DNA of 64,000 nt from Telopea speciosissima (taxonomy: Eukaryota; Streptophyta; Magnoliopsida; Proteales; Proteaceae): NCBI RefSeq assembly GCF_018873765.1, contig NC_057926.1:56619378-56683377 (forward strand), given 5' to 3'. The notes beneath the pieces were generated by a model. The model searched no databases. It was not told the origin of the DNA and saw only the letters and a program-made list of their open reading frames with translations. This document shows positions 1-11,700 of this stretch, one piece after another; within the stretch, counting starts at the first letter, position 1; each line of letters starts with the position of its first letter. Made by a program: the position numbers and the translations under genes.

Positions 1-155
1 TCCATATACCCATCAGTGCAAGAACTTCCATTTCAGAAATGAATAATTTGTTGGTACTTGGTATGACAGGAAAAAGTATTTGTTCAAATTCTTAGTGGAA
101 GATCCACAACCCATGTTAAAAAAGACCAGGATTAGTGTTCTTAACAGAATATCCT
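1..155. other. Unassigned flank with target duplication
   Basis: No gene or repeat was recognised here. The last five bases, ATCCT at 151-155, are repeated at 3606-3610 and form the target duplication of the LTR element that follows. Confidence 0.4.
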
Positions 156-1359
156 TAATGTAGTCCTAGATAGGTAGGAGACCTACTAGGAGCCAGATAA
201 CAGGATCAATAGCAAAAGGGGTTGCTGGTTCGAATGGGCAGCAATAGGTTTTAGGTTAATTCTAGGGTTTAGGATGGGAATTTGAGAATGGATCTTATCT
301 AGGTTTAATATGCAGGTCTAGGGTGCTTTTATGGCATATAACTAATAGGATTTGGGAAGGCTTTAAAATTCTGCAATTCTGGACAGAATTGAGTTGCAAG
401 TTTTGGGTTTTAATGGAGTGGAGGAATGGAGTGGAGGAATGGAGGGGATAGAGTGGGAGTTATGAGCTGGATTTTGGATCGAGTGTAGGGAGAAGTGTGG
501 GGGATGTATGCTAGAAGTTTGGTTTGAAACTGATGGACAGATTTGAAGTTATGGAGGAATCCTAGTTAAGGTAGGGGTTGCAGGTTTAATGGAGATTAGG
601 GTTTGATGGATGGAGGGGGGTGTGGATTAGGTTAGGCGATGAAGAGGGGAAGGATATATGTAGGAAACTAAGATTACTTACTGGTTTGATCTCCTTCAAA
701 GGCAGCAGCAGCAGCTTGAAGAAGCTCGATTAAAGAAGAAGAAGAACCTCCCGGTACTGGACAGAAGCAAGGAGTCGCAGGAGTCCACCCACCCTATCCA
801 CCTTGAGATCCACAAGGATATACACTCACAAAGAGCAGCAGCAATGGCAACAAGCATAAAGCTAATTTTTATTAATCAAATTCGTATTCAATGCTGACCT
901 CCCTTACAAACTTATATAGAAGACTAAAAAATAGACTTAGACACTAAAAAGGAATGGCCTAACCCTATCCCTAACCTATTAGGTAACTTAAACTGACTAA
1001 GAAACTAGAATACTAAAGGAAATAGACTCAAAACATGGCTGGACTTATAGAGTCCTAATCCAGCCCAACTTACATCACATAACCACTTAAATTGTCACAT
1101 GACCACTTAACCAAGTCACATGATCACTTAAATTGAACCAATTGGATGCAACCAATTTGAACCGGTTCAATTAAAAAAACATAAAAATAAACTACGTATT
1201 GGACTAATCCCGTATGCAACCTATGTACCCCTAGTTTAGGCTCATTAAAGTGGCCTAATACATAGAAAACCCTTGGGAACAAAGGCCCAACATGTATATA
1301 ACCCAACCCTAAGCCTATTTCTAAAGAAATAAGCCAATTTCTATGATGAACCTGCATCA
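156..1359 (-). repeat. 3' LTR of the 156-3605 element
   Basis: This copy matches 2414-3605 over its full length with scattered substitutions and small indels. On the element strand it begins TGATG and ends CTACATTA. A purine-rich tract (minus strand of about 1360-1373, TTGGGGTGAG) lies just upstream on the element strand, as expected for the polypurine tract. Confidence 0.9.
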
Positions 1360-1361
1360 AC

Positions 1362-1967
1362 TCACCCCAACTTAAAAAAATTCGTCATTGAATTTTGCGC
1401 GGGGGGGGGGGGAATCAACATGTGATCAGCAGCTTTGACCATCCCCAAACAAAATTCCGATGAAGTAGGAACATTGGGGATAAAGTCTTCAATGCGTGGA
1501 GCTTGCTCTTCGAAGAACCATGGTAGCATAACAAACTCTATGTGTTCTTTCTTTGAATCAGTAGCAGCTGTCAATGTCTCGTCCATAGAGCCTTCAGTGT
1601 TAGCAACCTTCTCATCTAATGCATGAGACACAAGCTCCACCTCTTCAAGCAAAGCATCTTGAAGGTCATTGTTTTCCTTTGGAATGCTCTCAATCAACTT
1701 TTCATCTTCTACTGTTTCAGCTTTGTCTACTTTGTTCTCTTCAATAGAATCTTCTACAATTGTGTTTTGGACCTCCATATCAATTTGATGGTCAAGCTTC
1801 TCAATTATGATCTCAACTACTGGTGTAGCTTGGTCTACTTGAATTTCTTTAGCTATCGGTTCTTGAATCTCTTCAACACAAACTGCCTTAGTAGAATCTT
1901 CTGTTGGTACATCCGCCATTAGTGAAACTTCAAACACAGTCGATGCCACTTGCGTTTGAGTTGACAT
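1362..1967 (-). CDS. Acidic, Glu/Val-rich ORF of the LTR element (gag-tail like)
   Basis: An open frame of 201 aa starts with MSTQTQVASTVFEVSL. It is very rich in Glu, Val, Ile and Asp and has no catalytic motif. Near its C terminus it has EHIEFVMLPWFFEEQ. The gag-bearing element at 18670-20369 has EHIEFVMPPEFFEEKV in the same C-terminal position of another 201-aa frame. The two elements therefore share a protein tail although their LTRs look unrelated. Its function is unknown; a structural role in the particle is an inference. It ends inside the 3' LTR border region. Confidence 0.6.
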   Translation of the reverse strand: MSTQTQVASTVFEVSLMADVPTEDSTKAVCVEEIQEPIAKEIQVDQATPVVEIIIEKLDHQIDMEVQNTIVEDSIEENKVDKAETVEDEKLIESIPKENNDLQDALLEEVELVSHALDEKVANTEGSMDETLTAATDSKKEHIEFVMLPWFFEEQAPRIEDFIPNVPTSSEFCLGMVKAADHMLIPPPPAQNSMTNFFKLG

Positions 1968-2260
1968 GTTCGGCAGTCCTGTGGTTGTACAGTCGATGTG
2001 GTCACCTTTGGTTGTAACCTTTTTAGAGTAAACAAATGGTATAGCCGGTGTCGATCAGGTAGGACATACGAATTGTTTTCAGATTCAATCCAACCTTGTC
2101 GCTCGTCCAACCAATTACAACCTACTGCAATAACGCTCCTTGGAGATGGTACCGCCTTACACCAAGCACCGTCAGAGTATGAGGAACACTCAAATTCAAC
2201 AAAGACTTGACCTGTAGGCATGATGCAAATCTCTCTTGACTGGGACAACATATCCACCAC
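1919..2260 (-). pseudogene. Internal ORF of the LTR element, possible Agenet/Tudor-like fold
   Basis: The 113-aa frame contains GQVFVEFECSSYSDGAWCKA, then a WLDE..GW stretch and LKRLQP. The order 'G-x-VEV...GAW..A...L.RLQP' recalls plant Agenet/Tudor modules, which bind chromatin or RNA partners. This is only a pattern resemblance seen by eye. The frame overlaps the start of the acidic ORF in another phase and follows the short MADG frame, so a single longer protein may have been broken by frameshifts. Confidence 0.35.
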
Positions 2261-2263
2261 GGA

Positions 2264-2398
2264 TTACGAAATAATGTTGTTACGTCGCCTCTCATCAACA
2301 ATTACTATGGCTTTGCTCCCATTGGGTTGACGAACTCGGGTCTTGAAAACAAATGGAGGTGGGTCTTTCGAGGCTTGGTTGGAGCTTCCATCCGCCAT
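2264..2398 (-). CDS. Short leader ORF after the primer binding site (44 aa)
   Basis: The first ATG after the primer binding site on the element strand opens a 44-aa frame (MADGSSNQASKDPPPFVFKT...). It ends in VDERRRNNIIS and a TAA. Its position just after the PBS is where gag normally starts. No family was recognised. Confidence 0.4.
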   Translation of the reverse strand: MADGSSNQASKDPPPFVFKTRVRQPNGSKAIVIVDERRRNNIIS

Positions 2399-2399
2399 A

Positions 2400-2411
2400 G
2401 CTCTGATACCA
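2400..2411 (-). other. Primer binding site (tRNA-iMet type)
   Basis: The minus strand reads TGGTATCAGAGC, the usual plant retrotransposon primer site complementary to initiator tRNA-Met. It sits two bases from the right-hand LTR and fixes the element's orientation. Confidence 0.9.
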
Positions 2412-2413
2412 AT

Positions 2414-3605
2414 TAATGTAGTCTTAGATAGGTAGGAGACCTACTAGGAGCCAAATAATAGGATCAATAGCAAAAGGGGATGCTGGTTCGAATGGACAGC
2501 ACTGGGTTTTAGGTTAATTCTAGGGTTTAGGATGGGAATTTGAGAATGGGTCTTATATAGGTTTAATATGCAGGTCTAGGGTGCTTTTATGGCATCTAAA
2601 TAATAGGATTTGGGAAAGCTTTAAAATTCTGCAATTCTGGACAGAATTGAGTTGCAGGTTTTGGGTTTTAATGGAGTGGAGGAATGGAGGGGATAGAGTG
2701 GGAGTTATGAGCTGGATTTTGGATCGAGTGTAGGGAGAAGTGCGGGGGATGTATGCTGGAAGTTTGGTTTGAAACTGATGGACAGATTTGAAGTTATGGA
2801 GTAATCCTAGTTAAGGTAGGAGTTGCAGGTTTAATGGAGATTAGGGTTTGATGGATGGAGGGGGGTGTGGATTAGGTTAGGCGATGAAGAGGGGAAGGAT
2901 ATATGTAGGAAAATAAGATTACTTCCTGGTTTAATCTCCTTCAAAGGCAGCAGCAGCAGCTTGAAGAAGCTCGATTAAAGAAGAAGAAGAACCTTCTGGT
3001 ACTAGACAGACACAAGGAGTCGCAGGAGTCCACCCACCCTATCCACCTTGAGATCCACAAGGATATACACTCACAAAGAGCAGTAGCAATGGCAGCAAGC
3101 ATACAGCTAACTTTTATTAATCAAATTCGTATTCAATGCTGGCCTCCTTTACAAACTTATATAGAAGACTCAAAAATAGACTTAGACACTAAAAAGGAAT
3201 GGTCTAACCCTATCCCTAACCTATTAGATAATTTAAACTGACTAGGAAACTAGAATACTAAAGGAAATAGACTCAAAACATGACTGGACTTATAGAGTCC
3301 TAATCCAGCCCAACTTACATCACATGACCACTTAAGTTGTCACATGACCACTTAACCAAGTCACATGATCAATAAAAATTGAACCAATTGGATGCAACCA
3401 ATTTGAACCGGTTCAATTAAAAAAACATAAAAATAAACTAAGTATTAGGTTAATCCCGTTTGCAACCTATGCATCCCAAGTTTAGGCTCATTAAAGTGGT
3501 CTGATACATAGAAAACCCTTGGGAACAAAGGCTCAACATGTATATAACCCAACCCTAGGCCCATTTCTAAAGAAATAAGCCAATTTCTATGATGAACCTA
3601 CATCA
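2414..3605 (-). repeat. 5' LTR of the 156-3605 element
   Basis: Direct-repeat partner of 156-1359. It is followed at 3606 by the target duplication ATCCT. Confidence 0.9.
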
Positions 3606-3610
3606 ATCCT

Positions 3611-5528
3611 AGCCAGACATTACAAGTTGATCGAATAAAGGCTACAAAAATACTGCTGCACAACAAAGCAGGAAGATGAAGCAATGTTCCACGAAATGAA
3701 TTTAATAAATTCATGACTCATTAAGAGAAGTAAACCAGTCAGTCTATTTTTTTCTGCCTATATATTGTTAGTTTTCTAATATATACACCTTATTACAGAA
3801 TAAAGAAAATGTTTGGGAAAGTGGTGAAACCATCGAGATAGATTGATAAATAGGTGCCTAAATCTGGATACTGTGACTTTAACATAATTAGGGCAAATGA
3901 TCATGAAGAGATTAATAGAAACAGAAGAGTAGACAAGATTCAAGATTTGGCGGTGATGTAGATCCCAGACCCATGCATGGGCTGACATACAATTGAGGGA
4001 GAAGGTCCAGTCCAGCCAAGACCAGTCAGCTCGAGCCTAGCCAGTCCGTAACTTTGGGACAGAATTGGACCAGCCAATTTGTCTTCATCAAGCCATTCCC
4101 TTAACAACCTCTACCAGCTTCTAAGCAGCTTCTCAGCAGCAGTTTATCAGCAACTTCTAAGCAGCTCCTCAACAAGTATTTACTAATATTCTCTTGACTA
4201 AGCCCTCACTTGCGAAGTGCTGGTCTTTGCCAACTGAACAACCCCCTTGGGGTCCGTATTTATACTTAAAAAAGGCCATACTCAGTGCACAAGGCTCCCG
4301 CATTTAGCAAGGTCTGGGGAGGGAGTTTTAGTTTACTTGGGAATTAGTTTTTTTGAGTTTTTTAATCTTCATCCGTGGATGGATTTAAATGAGTTCTAGT
4401 CCAAGTTGAGCCGGAGTTTTGATTCCTGGAGTCTTAAGTTGAAGTCTTTTAGTAAGTATTTGTGTATATAGCTGTAAGGCGCAAAAGTGGATGTGGTTGA
4501 AGAACATGGAATTTTGTTTTAGACTGTTTATGTGTGATAGTGCGAAAACCTAGGAGAACCTTTGGTAATATCTTCTCCCTCTTCTCTTAACTCTTATTCT
4601 TCTTCTCCTCCTCCTCCTACCTCCCTCCCAAGTTACTGTTTAGTCTTCATAGACCTAAAACAAATCCAATTTCTTCTTTGTTCCTTTTTTCTTTTTTTTT
4701 TCTATTTTTTAATTCCCATGTTCATTCTATAAGGATCCTTAACCTTATCTAAAACCCTGCTTTATCTTCTACTATTATTCCTTCTTTGCTGATAGTTTAA
4801 TCTATTTAAAACAGAATTCCTTTTATTTCTTTGCCAAATCATAGAAACTTCCCCCCGTAGATCAGCCTTAGAAATCTGACACCTAGATACATCATAGTGG
4901 GTGTGAAACATCATTTCATACATCAGCTAGAGATACTAATATAATGTGTTGGATTCTCTCCAAACATATGATCATATCTTCGCGAGTTGACTCTGTGTTC
5001 CCCTCGAAGGTCCATAGGCATTTTGTAGGGGATTTTATCACTGAACTGAAGAAGTGAAGCTTCAAAAGAAAAAGCTTGATTGATCATGAGTAGATAAGAC
5101 TTGGTTTGTATACCAAAGAAATAGATAACTCATATCTTTTTAAGTAGTTAATGACTGCACTTATCATTCCATACCTTCCAAGAAGTTGCACCAATGCCAG
5201 GACCTGTTTTACTAATGTAACATAATTACAAGAACTTGTTCCAGTAAACAGTAAACAGGAAATACAAGTCAGCAGAACATTCATAATGGACTCCAATATT
5301 CAGGGTATACCAAGTTAAGAAGAATTATAGTTTGAACCATGAAAGGCAAGTGAAGAATTAATTGTTACCGCATTCTCAAGAAGCCACCAAATCTTATCAT
5401 TCTCTTTTCACATAGGAGTAATCAATGTTGTTGCCATTTTGGGGGGAAAATGATCAAAGATAAATTTAAAAAAATAACAGTTCATTGTGATTTTGAAATA
5501 AATCAGAGAAAAAGGCACAGAAAATTAC
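3611..5528. other. Non-coding; probable AAR2 intron or downstream flank
   Basis: No convincing coding exon was found on either strand. The remaining AAR2 C-terminal exons are expected on this side but were not recognised. A SINE-like tail lies at about 4265-4325; the rest is AT-rich with pyrimidine runs (4560-4700). Confidence 0.4.
4265..4325. repeat. SINE-like fragment
   Basis: The stretch CAGTGCACAAGGCTCCCGC followed by GGTCTGGGGAGGG resembles the tail of plant Au-type SINEs. It is a short match by eye only. A weaker relative (ATGCACAAGGCTCTCAC) occurs at about 44660. Confidence 0.35.
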
Positions 5529-5752
5529 TTTATCATGGTTCAAAGAAGTAAGTTCTTGTCCTGAAATGCTCTTATTCTTGACAAAACGGGGAATCGGCGT
5601 GTAATAACATCGTCGCTTGAGGGGCTTTTCAGCAGGTATTGAGAACTTACTATTCTGCAACTGCTCCGCTAAAGCTTTTTCGGCAGCAGACTTAGGACCC
5701 GTGTCAACTAATCCAGCCTCACAAACAACAGTAATTTCACCGCCAAGAGGTT
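5529..5752 (-). CDS. AAR2: AAR2 exon (last recognised)
   Basis: The exon begins after a ...CACAG acceptor and ends at a GATAAA|GTAATT donor. It is preceded by a phase-1 intron, so the split codon makes Glu in RI-E-PLGGEITV. It encodes PLGGEITVVCEAGLVDTGP, a central linker, RRCYYTPIPRFVKNK and SGQELTSLNHDK. The exon end is in phase 0, as in the Arabidopsis protein as I remember it. Confidence 0.85.
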
Positions 5753-8700
5753 CTGTGAACCAAATGAACCATTCAGATTATAAAGTTAGTCCATGTTAAT
5801 TACTAGAAAAACTTCATCTCTGAAGTTCATAAGAAAGAATGTTACACTAAAAGATTTGAAAAGACAGGAGCTTTGCAAAAGGCACAAGACAGTCATATGC
5901 ACATTTAAATGCAAGAATCATTGGCAAAGATATGGAAAGGAGAACAAGGGCTGCCACCATGAATCAATCGGACAAAGCGGCTGTTCTACCCAATATCATG
6001 TCTTCATGAACCATGAAAATTCTTGTGTTTCTTTTTTTATTTAAAAAAAAGGTTCTTATGTGTTTTCAATGTTGTAAGAAATAGCACAAAATAAAAGATG
6101 ACATTAAACAGCATTTGCAGACAATAGTTCAAATGAACGTAGATAAGCAATACAGTATGTAAGTGTCATTGTTGGTTGAATTGTGGTTAAAAGGGAGGGA
6201 AAAAAACAACATCTTAACAGATACCGATTCTTTTTATGGTATCCTTAGTGATATAGTTTGAAATCCTCTTCCAGTCGCCATAGTGGTCCAAATCATAAGG
6301 CCCCAGTTGGTGATCAAACTCCAGTTTCTTTACGGCTGCAGAATACCTCTCTTCCTATTAGGGGATTTGAACAAAAAATAAAATAAATAAGTGAGCATAC
6401 CAATAACCAAATAACTAAAAGGACTGAGAAAACTTATAAATTGATCATTTCATCACTTCAAGTATAATAGAAACCAGACATGGGATATTGTAAGGACAGA
6501 CTTGAAAATCTGAATAGAAAATTGAAAGGGTTCCTTTGAGAACAGCCATGGCCAGTGTATTGTATACCTTTCTTGCTACAGATTGCTATTTTATTATATT
6601 CACTGGTAATTACAAAAGAACAATACAAGCTACTGATACAACAACAACATCAAAATAGAGTAGAAAGGACAGGGCCATGCAATAATGAAGCCCCTATGAA
6701 TAAAAAAGAAATTTCCAATAAATATAGAAATTAGTTACTATTTTATGCTTCCAGTTATGCTGTTCTGATATGCTACAGCTACTGTTTCAGTGTTAATGTT
6801 GAATCCTAGAATCGGTAGCATAGATCTGCTATTTTCATCATACAAAACCTCTGAACTATCTTTAATATTAGGTTTTTTCTCAGATTCTAAGCTCTTTGGT
6901 AGATATTGCATATCAATATATATATTGGATTTGTTTGCAAGAATCTGTTCAAGCATTTCATTCTAGCTTTCCTATTCATTCTTGATCATAATATCCTCCA
7001 AGTGGCTGCTGTTTTCATGCTATATTGATTTTCTTGCCAACCAATAGTTTCTTCTCAACAAAAGTCTGTTTCTTTTGTGAAATCAATCTCTATTGTGATT
7101 ATTCCTTTCGTATGTGAAGAGAGAAGTTTTTTTGATTGGCTCATATATTATTCCATCAAATTTCCGTGACTTTGTTTCCATATGATTTAAATTGGCTAGT
7201 TTACTTAATTTTCTCCCCCTAACTGTAAAGGAAATCCTTGGCCTCTTCCGAATTATAGTGGCCCTGTCTAACTTCTTTCACAGCAATCCCTTCAATTTTC
7301 TCCCCCTTATCATCTACAACTCTTTAGGATGTCTGCTTAATTATTTCAAATACTCCTAGCTTTCTCACAAACCTGATCCATCATAAGGTTACATATTGAG
7401 TCTATCGCCCACAAGGTTACAAAGGTGGTCAAAATATATCTCGCATCAGTAAACTAGGACTGTAGTGTTTTGTCTCCATATGCATGTGCCCCCACAGCTC
7501 CCATCATTAGCCACTTTGCCAGCTCATGTGAAACAAACCAATTCACAAGTCAAATGAGTAGGCAGTGAATTAGATGACTATGGGTCAAAATTTGTCCATT
7601 TCTTATTGTTTTGATGTAAATTAAAAGCATATTCAGTCACCTTTCTAACAAGACCAAGATAGATTAGGATACACTATGGCCAAACACTGACAAGGTATCA
7701 ATTTGTGGTGGGATTTTCCTTTTCATATAGATTAGCTAGGAGTTCAAGAGTCTTTATATACCCAATGTAGTCAATTTTGATAGTGGATGAAATTGAAGAA
7801 TTTTGCGGTTGCATGAACAATCGATCTTCACTTGAAAGGTCGATGCTATCAACCCTTTCTAGGATTGTGCTCCATTCCCTCTCCTGCAGTCCTGCCTTTA
7901 TCTTATTTTAGTCTGTAATTTATGGATTTACCCTACCCACAATTATAACCATATTCAACCATCAATAGTAATAAATCTCTAGCAGCACAACTAAGATTTC
8001 TTTCATTTCTTTTATAGTTTTATTCCTTAACTTTCTTCTTAAACCAACCAAAACCCTCCATCACCTAAAGGCTTTCATACTTAGAGCCTCACATGATGAA
8101 AGTGACAAGATGATTATGCAAAATATATCAGCCATGACACTGCTTTTGGATTAGAAAAAACATGCATCACGTACACAACATGTGCAGGATAAGACAATTA
8201 TTACAGACCTCGTCTTCTGAGAGTTTGACTAATCGCTCCTCTTGTTGATGCCATTTACAAACAATTACCTGTTTTAGTCATGAAAAAGAAGACAATTCAG
8301 TCCCATTGATGCACCAGATGCAATTTAGGAAGGGAAATAAATTCATTGAAAAACTCAATTTCAACAGAAAGGCGTCATATGAACATGCTGTCCACTATTT
8401 GAAACTTGACCAATACATATCCATATCAGTGCCACTAGATAGCATTGAGATATTCTACAACAAAAGGGTAACTCGTAATCAAACAGTAAGATAACCTCGT
8501 CATTTTGCAAAGTACCAAGCCAGCCATCTCTCTCTCTCCTCTTTTTTCTTTTTCTGGGTTGGGGGGTGGGGGTGGGCACCATCTTAGGCAGAAAGTGACA
8601 CAGGATATGCATATCCTCTCTCTCTCTCCCCCCACCCCTCTTTTTTGGTGGGTTGGGGTGGGAGGCGTGGGCACCATCTTAGCCAGAAAGTGACAACAGT

Positions 8701-11700
8701 ATATGCATATCACATTGACAAACACAAAGAATATTGCTTTGAAAATTGTGATCTAATTCACTATCATTATATATTGAACCACATCACTTTTTTTTGTGTG
8801 TTCATTTATTATCAGACAATGAAACAACAACAACAACTCAGCCTTATCCCAACTAAATGGGGTCCGCTACATGGATCCTTGCCCTCCAATCAGCTCTATT
8901 CGAAGTCATACTTGATACAAGGCCTAAGCTATGCATGTCTTTCCTCACCACTTCTCCCAAGGTCATTTTAATTCTACCCCTGGCTCTTTTAGTTCCTTCA
9001 ATCTGAATCAAATCACTCTCTGTACTAGGGCATCCAAAGGCCTCCATTGAACATGGTCATGCTACCTCAAATGACTTTCTTGTAGCGTATCATGTATCGG
9101 AGCTACTCTCAAATCAGCTCTAATATGATCATTCCTTACTTTATCCTTCCTAGTTTTGCCACTCATCCATCTCAACATCCTCATCTCCGCTACACTGAGT
9201 TTATCTATATGAAGCTTCTTAACTGCCCAACATTCCACACCATACATCATAGGCGGTCGTATGACTGTCCTATAAAAATTTCCTTTAAGTTTTAAAGGAA
9301 TACGCCGATCAGTCAACACTCTGGATGCACCTCTCCACTTCATCCATCCTATTTTAATATAGTATAATTAGACAACGAAACAACATCTGATTATATTATT
9401 ATAAACCCTGTTCTCCCCTGATCCCAACCATCCAACTAAGTTTAATCTCATGTCTTGATTAGGAACCCAATCCTTAATATAACTGTAAACTAAAGGGGGA
9501 GAAACCAAAAACATCACAAACAACAAAACTTAGTCCTCTTTGAGCATATTAAACTTTTGGGTCCACCCACAAAATCCTCCACATTGCTGATTTAAGATTT
9601 TCATTTTAAAGGATTCCATTCAGTCACTGCTATCTGGATTATTTTGGAATAACATTTTGAAGGCTAAAACGGTGCTAATCTGATGCTGCATCAGTCACAA
9701 AAAAACCAGCAATATAATACAAGTTCAAATACTCTCCATCTGATACCAATCCAATTCCTTTAGCTTGAACATATCCGCAACATGAGCAGCTTGGAAGTTT
9801 CAGTACTTCAGTGAAGTTTGGCTTTGTACACATCGTCACCAACCTCAAAAAGTCAAAATCTCATTGACAATATTGCCCCTCGTTTCATTTTCAATATCTT
9901 GTTTTTTCCAATTAGAAACAGTTCTTTGTGCTCTAATGAAAAGAATTTATTATCAATGAAAGAATACTGAAGAAGTCTAGGGGCAAGCAATCCACGAGTA
10001 GAGAATATTTAATAAATGAGTGCTAGAACTACGACGTTGTAAGATATGACTGTCAATCCAGTTGCGCAGTACAGTTGGTCTTTCTGCTTTACACTGTGAG
10101 GCCCACTTTCTTCAGCATCAGGATTGACAGTCATATACTCATATATTACAACTGTCATAATGCTACTATTGACAACCACAAAATATGTTAATCATTGTTG
10201 GCAAATCGTGGGCTAGAAGGAGAGAATGAGAGAATAATAACTTGTATTCATTGATAGGCAAGCCCCTCTATTTATAATAGAGGGGAACATTACAAAGGGA
10301 CTGAACTAGGCGTTGTGGGACTAAAACCCGCATAGCCAACTATAGACATAATTACCCCTAACTAGCTGACTCTATAAGAGCAGCCACTTAAACCTAATAC
10401 CATAGGAATAAAACTATCCCAAAAGGACCAGAATACCACCACAGTATTCTGGATTACATATTCCAACACTCCCCCTCAAGCTGGATTATACAAATAAGCA
10501 AAGAAATAAGATCCAGCTTGAACTAAAGAAAAAATAACTTCTAATAATGCTAACACTCCCCCTCAAGTTGGTGCATATAAGACACTAATGCCCAACTCGA
10601 ACAAACAAAGGGAAAAAACTAAGTTGTAGCAGAATCCCGCTTGACAGATGAATGTAGCTCCCAAATAAACCTTCAAGAACTTGAAACAAATAGGTCTTCA
10701 AAACCTAGGCAGACTTGAGCAGCAAACTTTCACCAATCTTTAACAGCTGTCCAGTGATGAATCTTTGACTGATAATCTTGAAGATAAGCAACTAGGGCAA
10801 CAAGCAGATGAATCAAGCAGCAGAAAAGATCAAGCAGGGGAAAAAATTAACCCAACTGTAGAACCTCATATAGGCAAGCAATAACCAAACATCTTCAATA
10901 TTTTAATACTTCAATCTCCCCCTTACGACAAACTCAACCCAATAACAAAGTAGATACCCATTGGCAATGGTAAAAACTCTGATCTTCTATGTTTTACACC
11001 AAGTGTTTCTGCAAGTTCTGCTTCTACAATGTCTGCAAGTGTACTGTACATAATCCCCCCCCTCACGTGTAGTAGACGTTGACATAACAGAAATGATGTA
11101 AGAGATAGGGCAAAAACATAATATTCCAGAATTTTCCAAGAGGTGCTAAAGGTAATGGAAAAGGAAGAAATGACAAATTAGAGAATACCATTAACTTCCA
11201 AAGGGGTTATGGGTATATGCCAAAGGTATGTTTTGGGAGGTGGTGAAGTGAAAAGAGCAATGAGATAATGAACCATGGACAAAAACAATGCAACACAGTA
11301 ATCTTCAACCTTTTCTATCGATCAAACTAATTCCAAAACACCAATCTCCAATGATCAGATCTGAATTATAAAAAAACAGGTCTGATTTTTAGAAGGAGAA
11401 GGCACCATTCTTCAAAAACTTGATCGATCTTCACACAAGGAAGAACCAGTGTGCAAAATTCCAAACTATAAACTCCCACATACTAAATAGAATTGACGAA
11501 GATATCTGGACAGCAATGGATGTAAGAAGCTTCAACAAAAAACTTGGATCAGATCTGAATTAATGAATAAGGCTAGGATCAAGCTCTCAAAGTAAGCCGG
11601 ATATGAACAAAAAAAGCTTCACATAACTGAATAGGTTCGTAGTTGCAACCAATAACCATGGAACACACTGTTGTAATCCCAAATAAGCTGATCTCCAAGG

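Larger units (their letters stand above)
156..3605 (-). mobile_element. Non-autonomous LTR retrotransposon (TRIM/LARD-like), minus strand
   Basis: Two direct repeats of about 1.2 kb (156-1359 and 2414-3605) enclose only about 1.05 kb. A 5-bp target duplication ATCCT flanks the unit (151-155 and 3606-3610). The primer binding site matches the 3' end of initiator tRNA-Met and reads on the minus strand, so the 5' LTR is the right-hand copy. The internal part has three short open frames but no protease, reverse transcriptase, RNase H or integrase. It therefore needed enzymes from another element. The two LTRs differ at scattered sites, so the insertion is not very recent. Confidence 0.9.
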
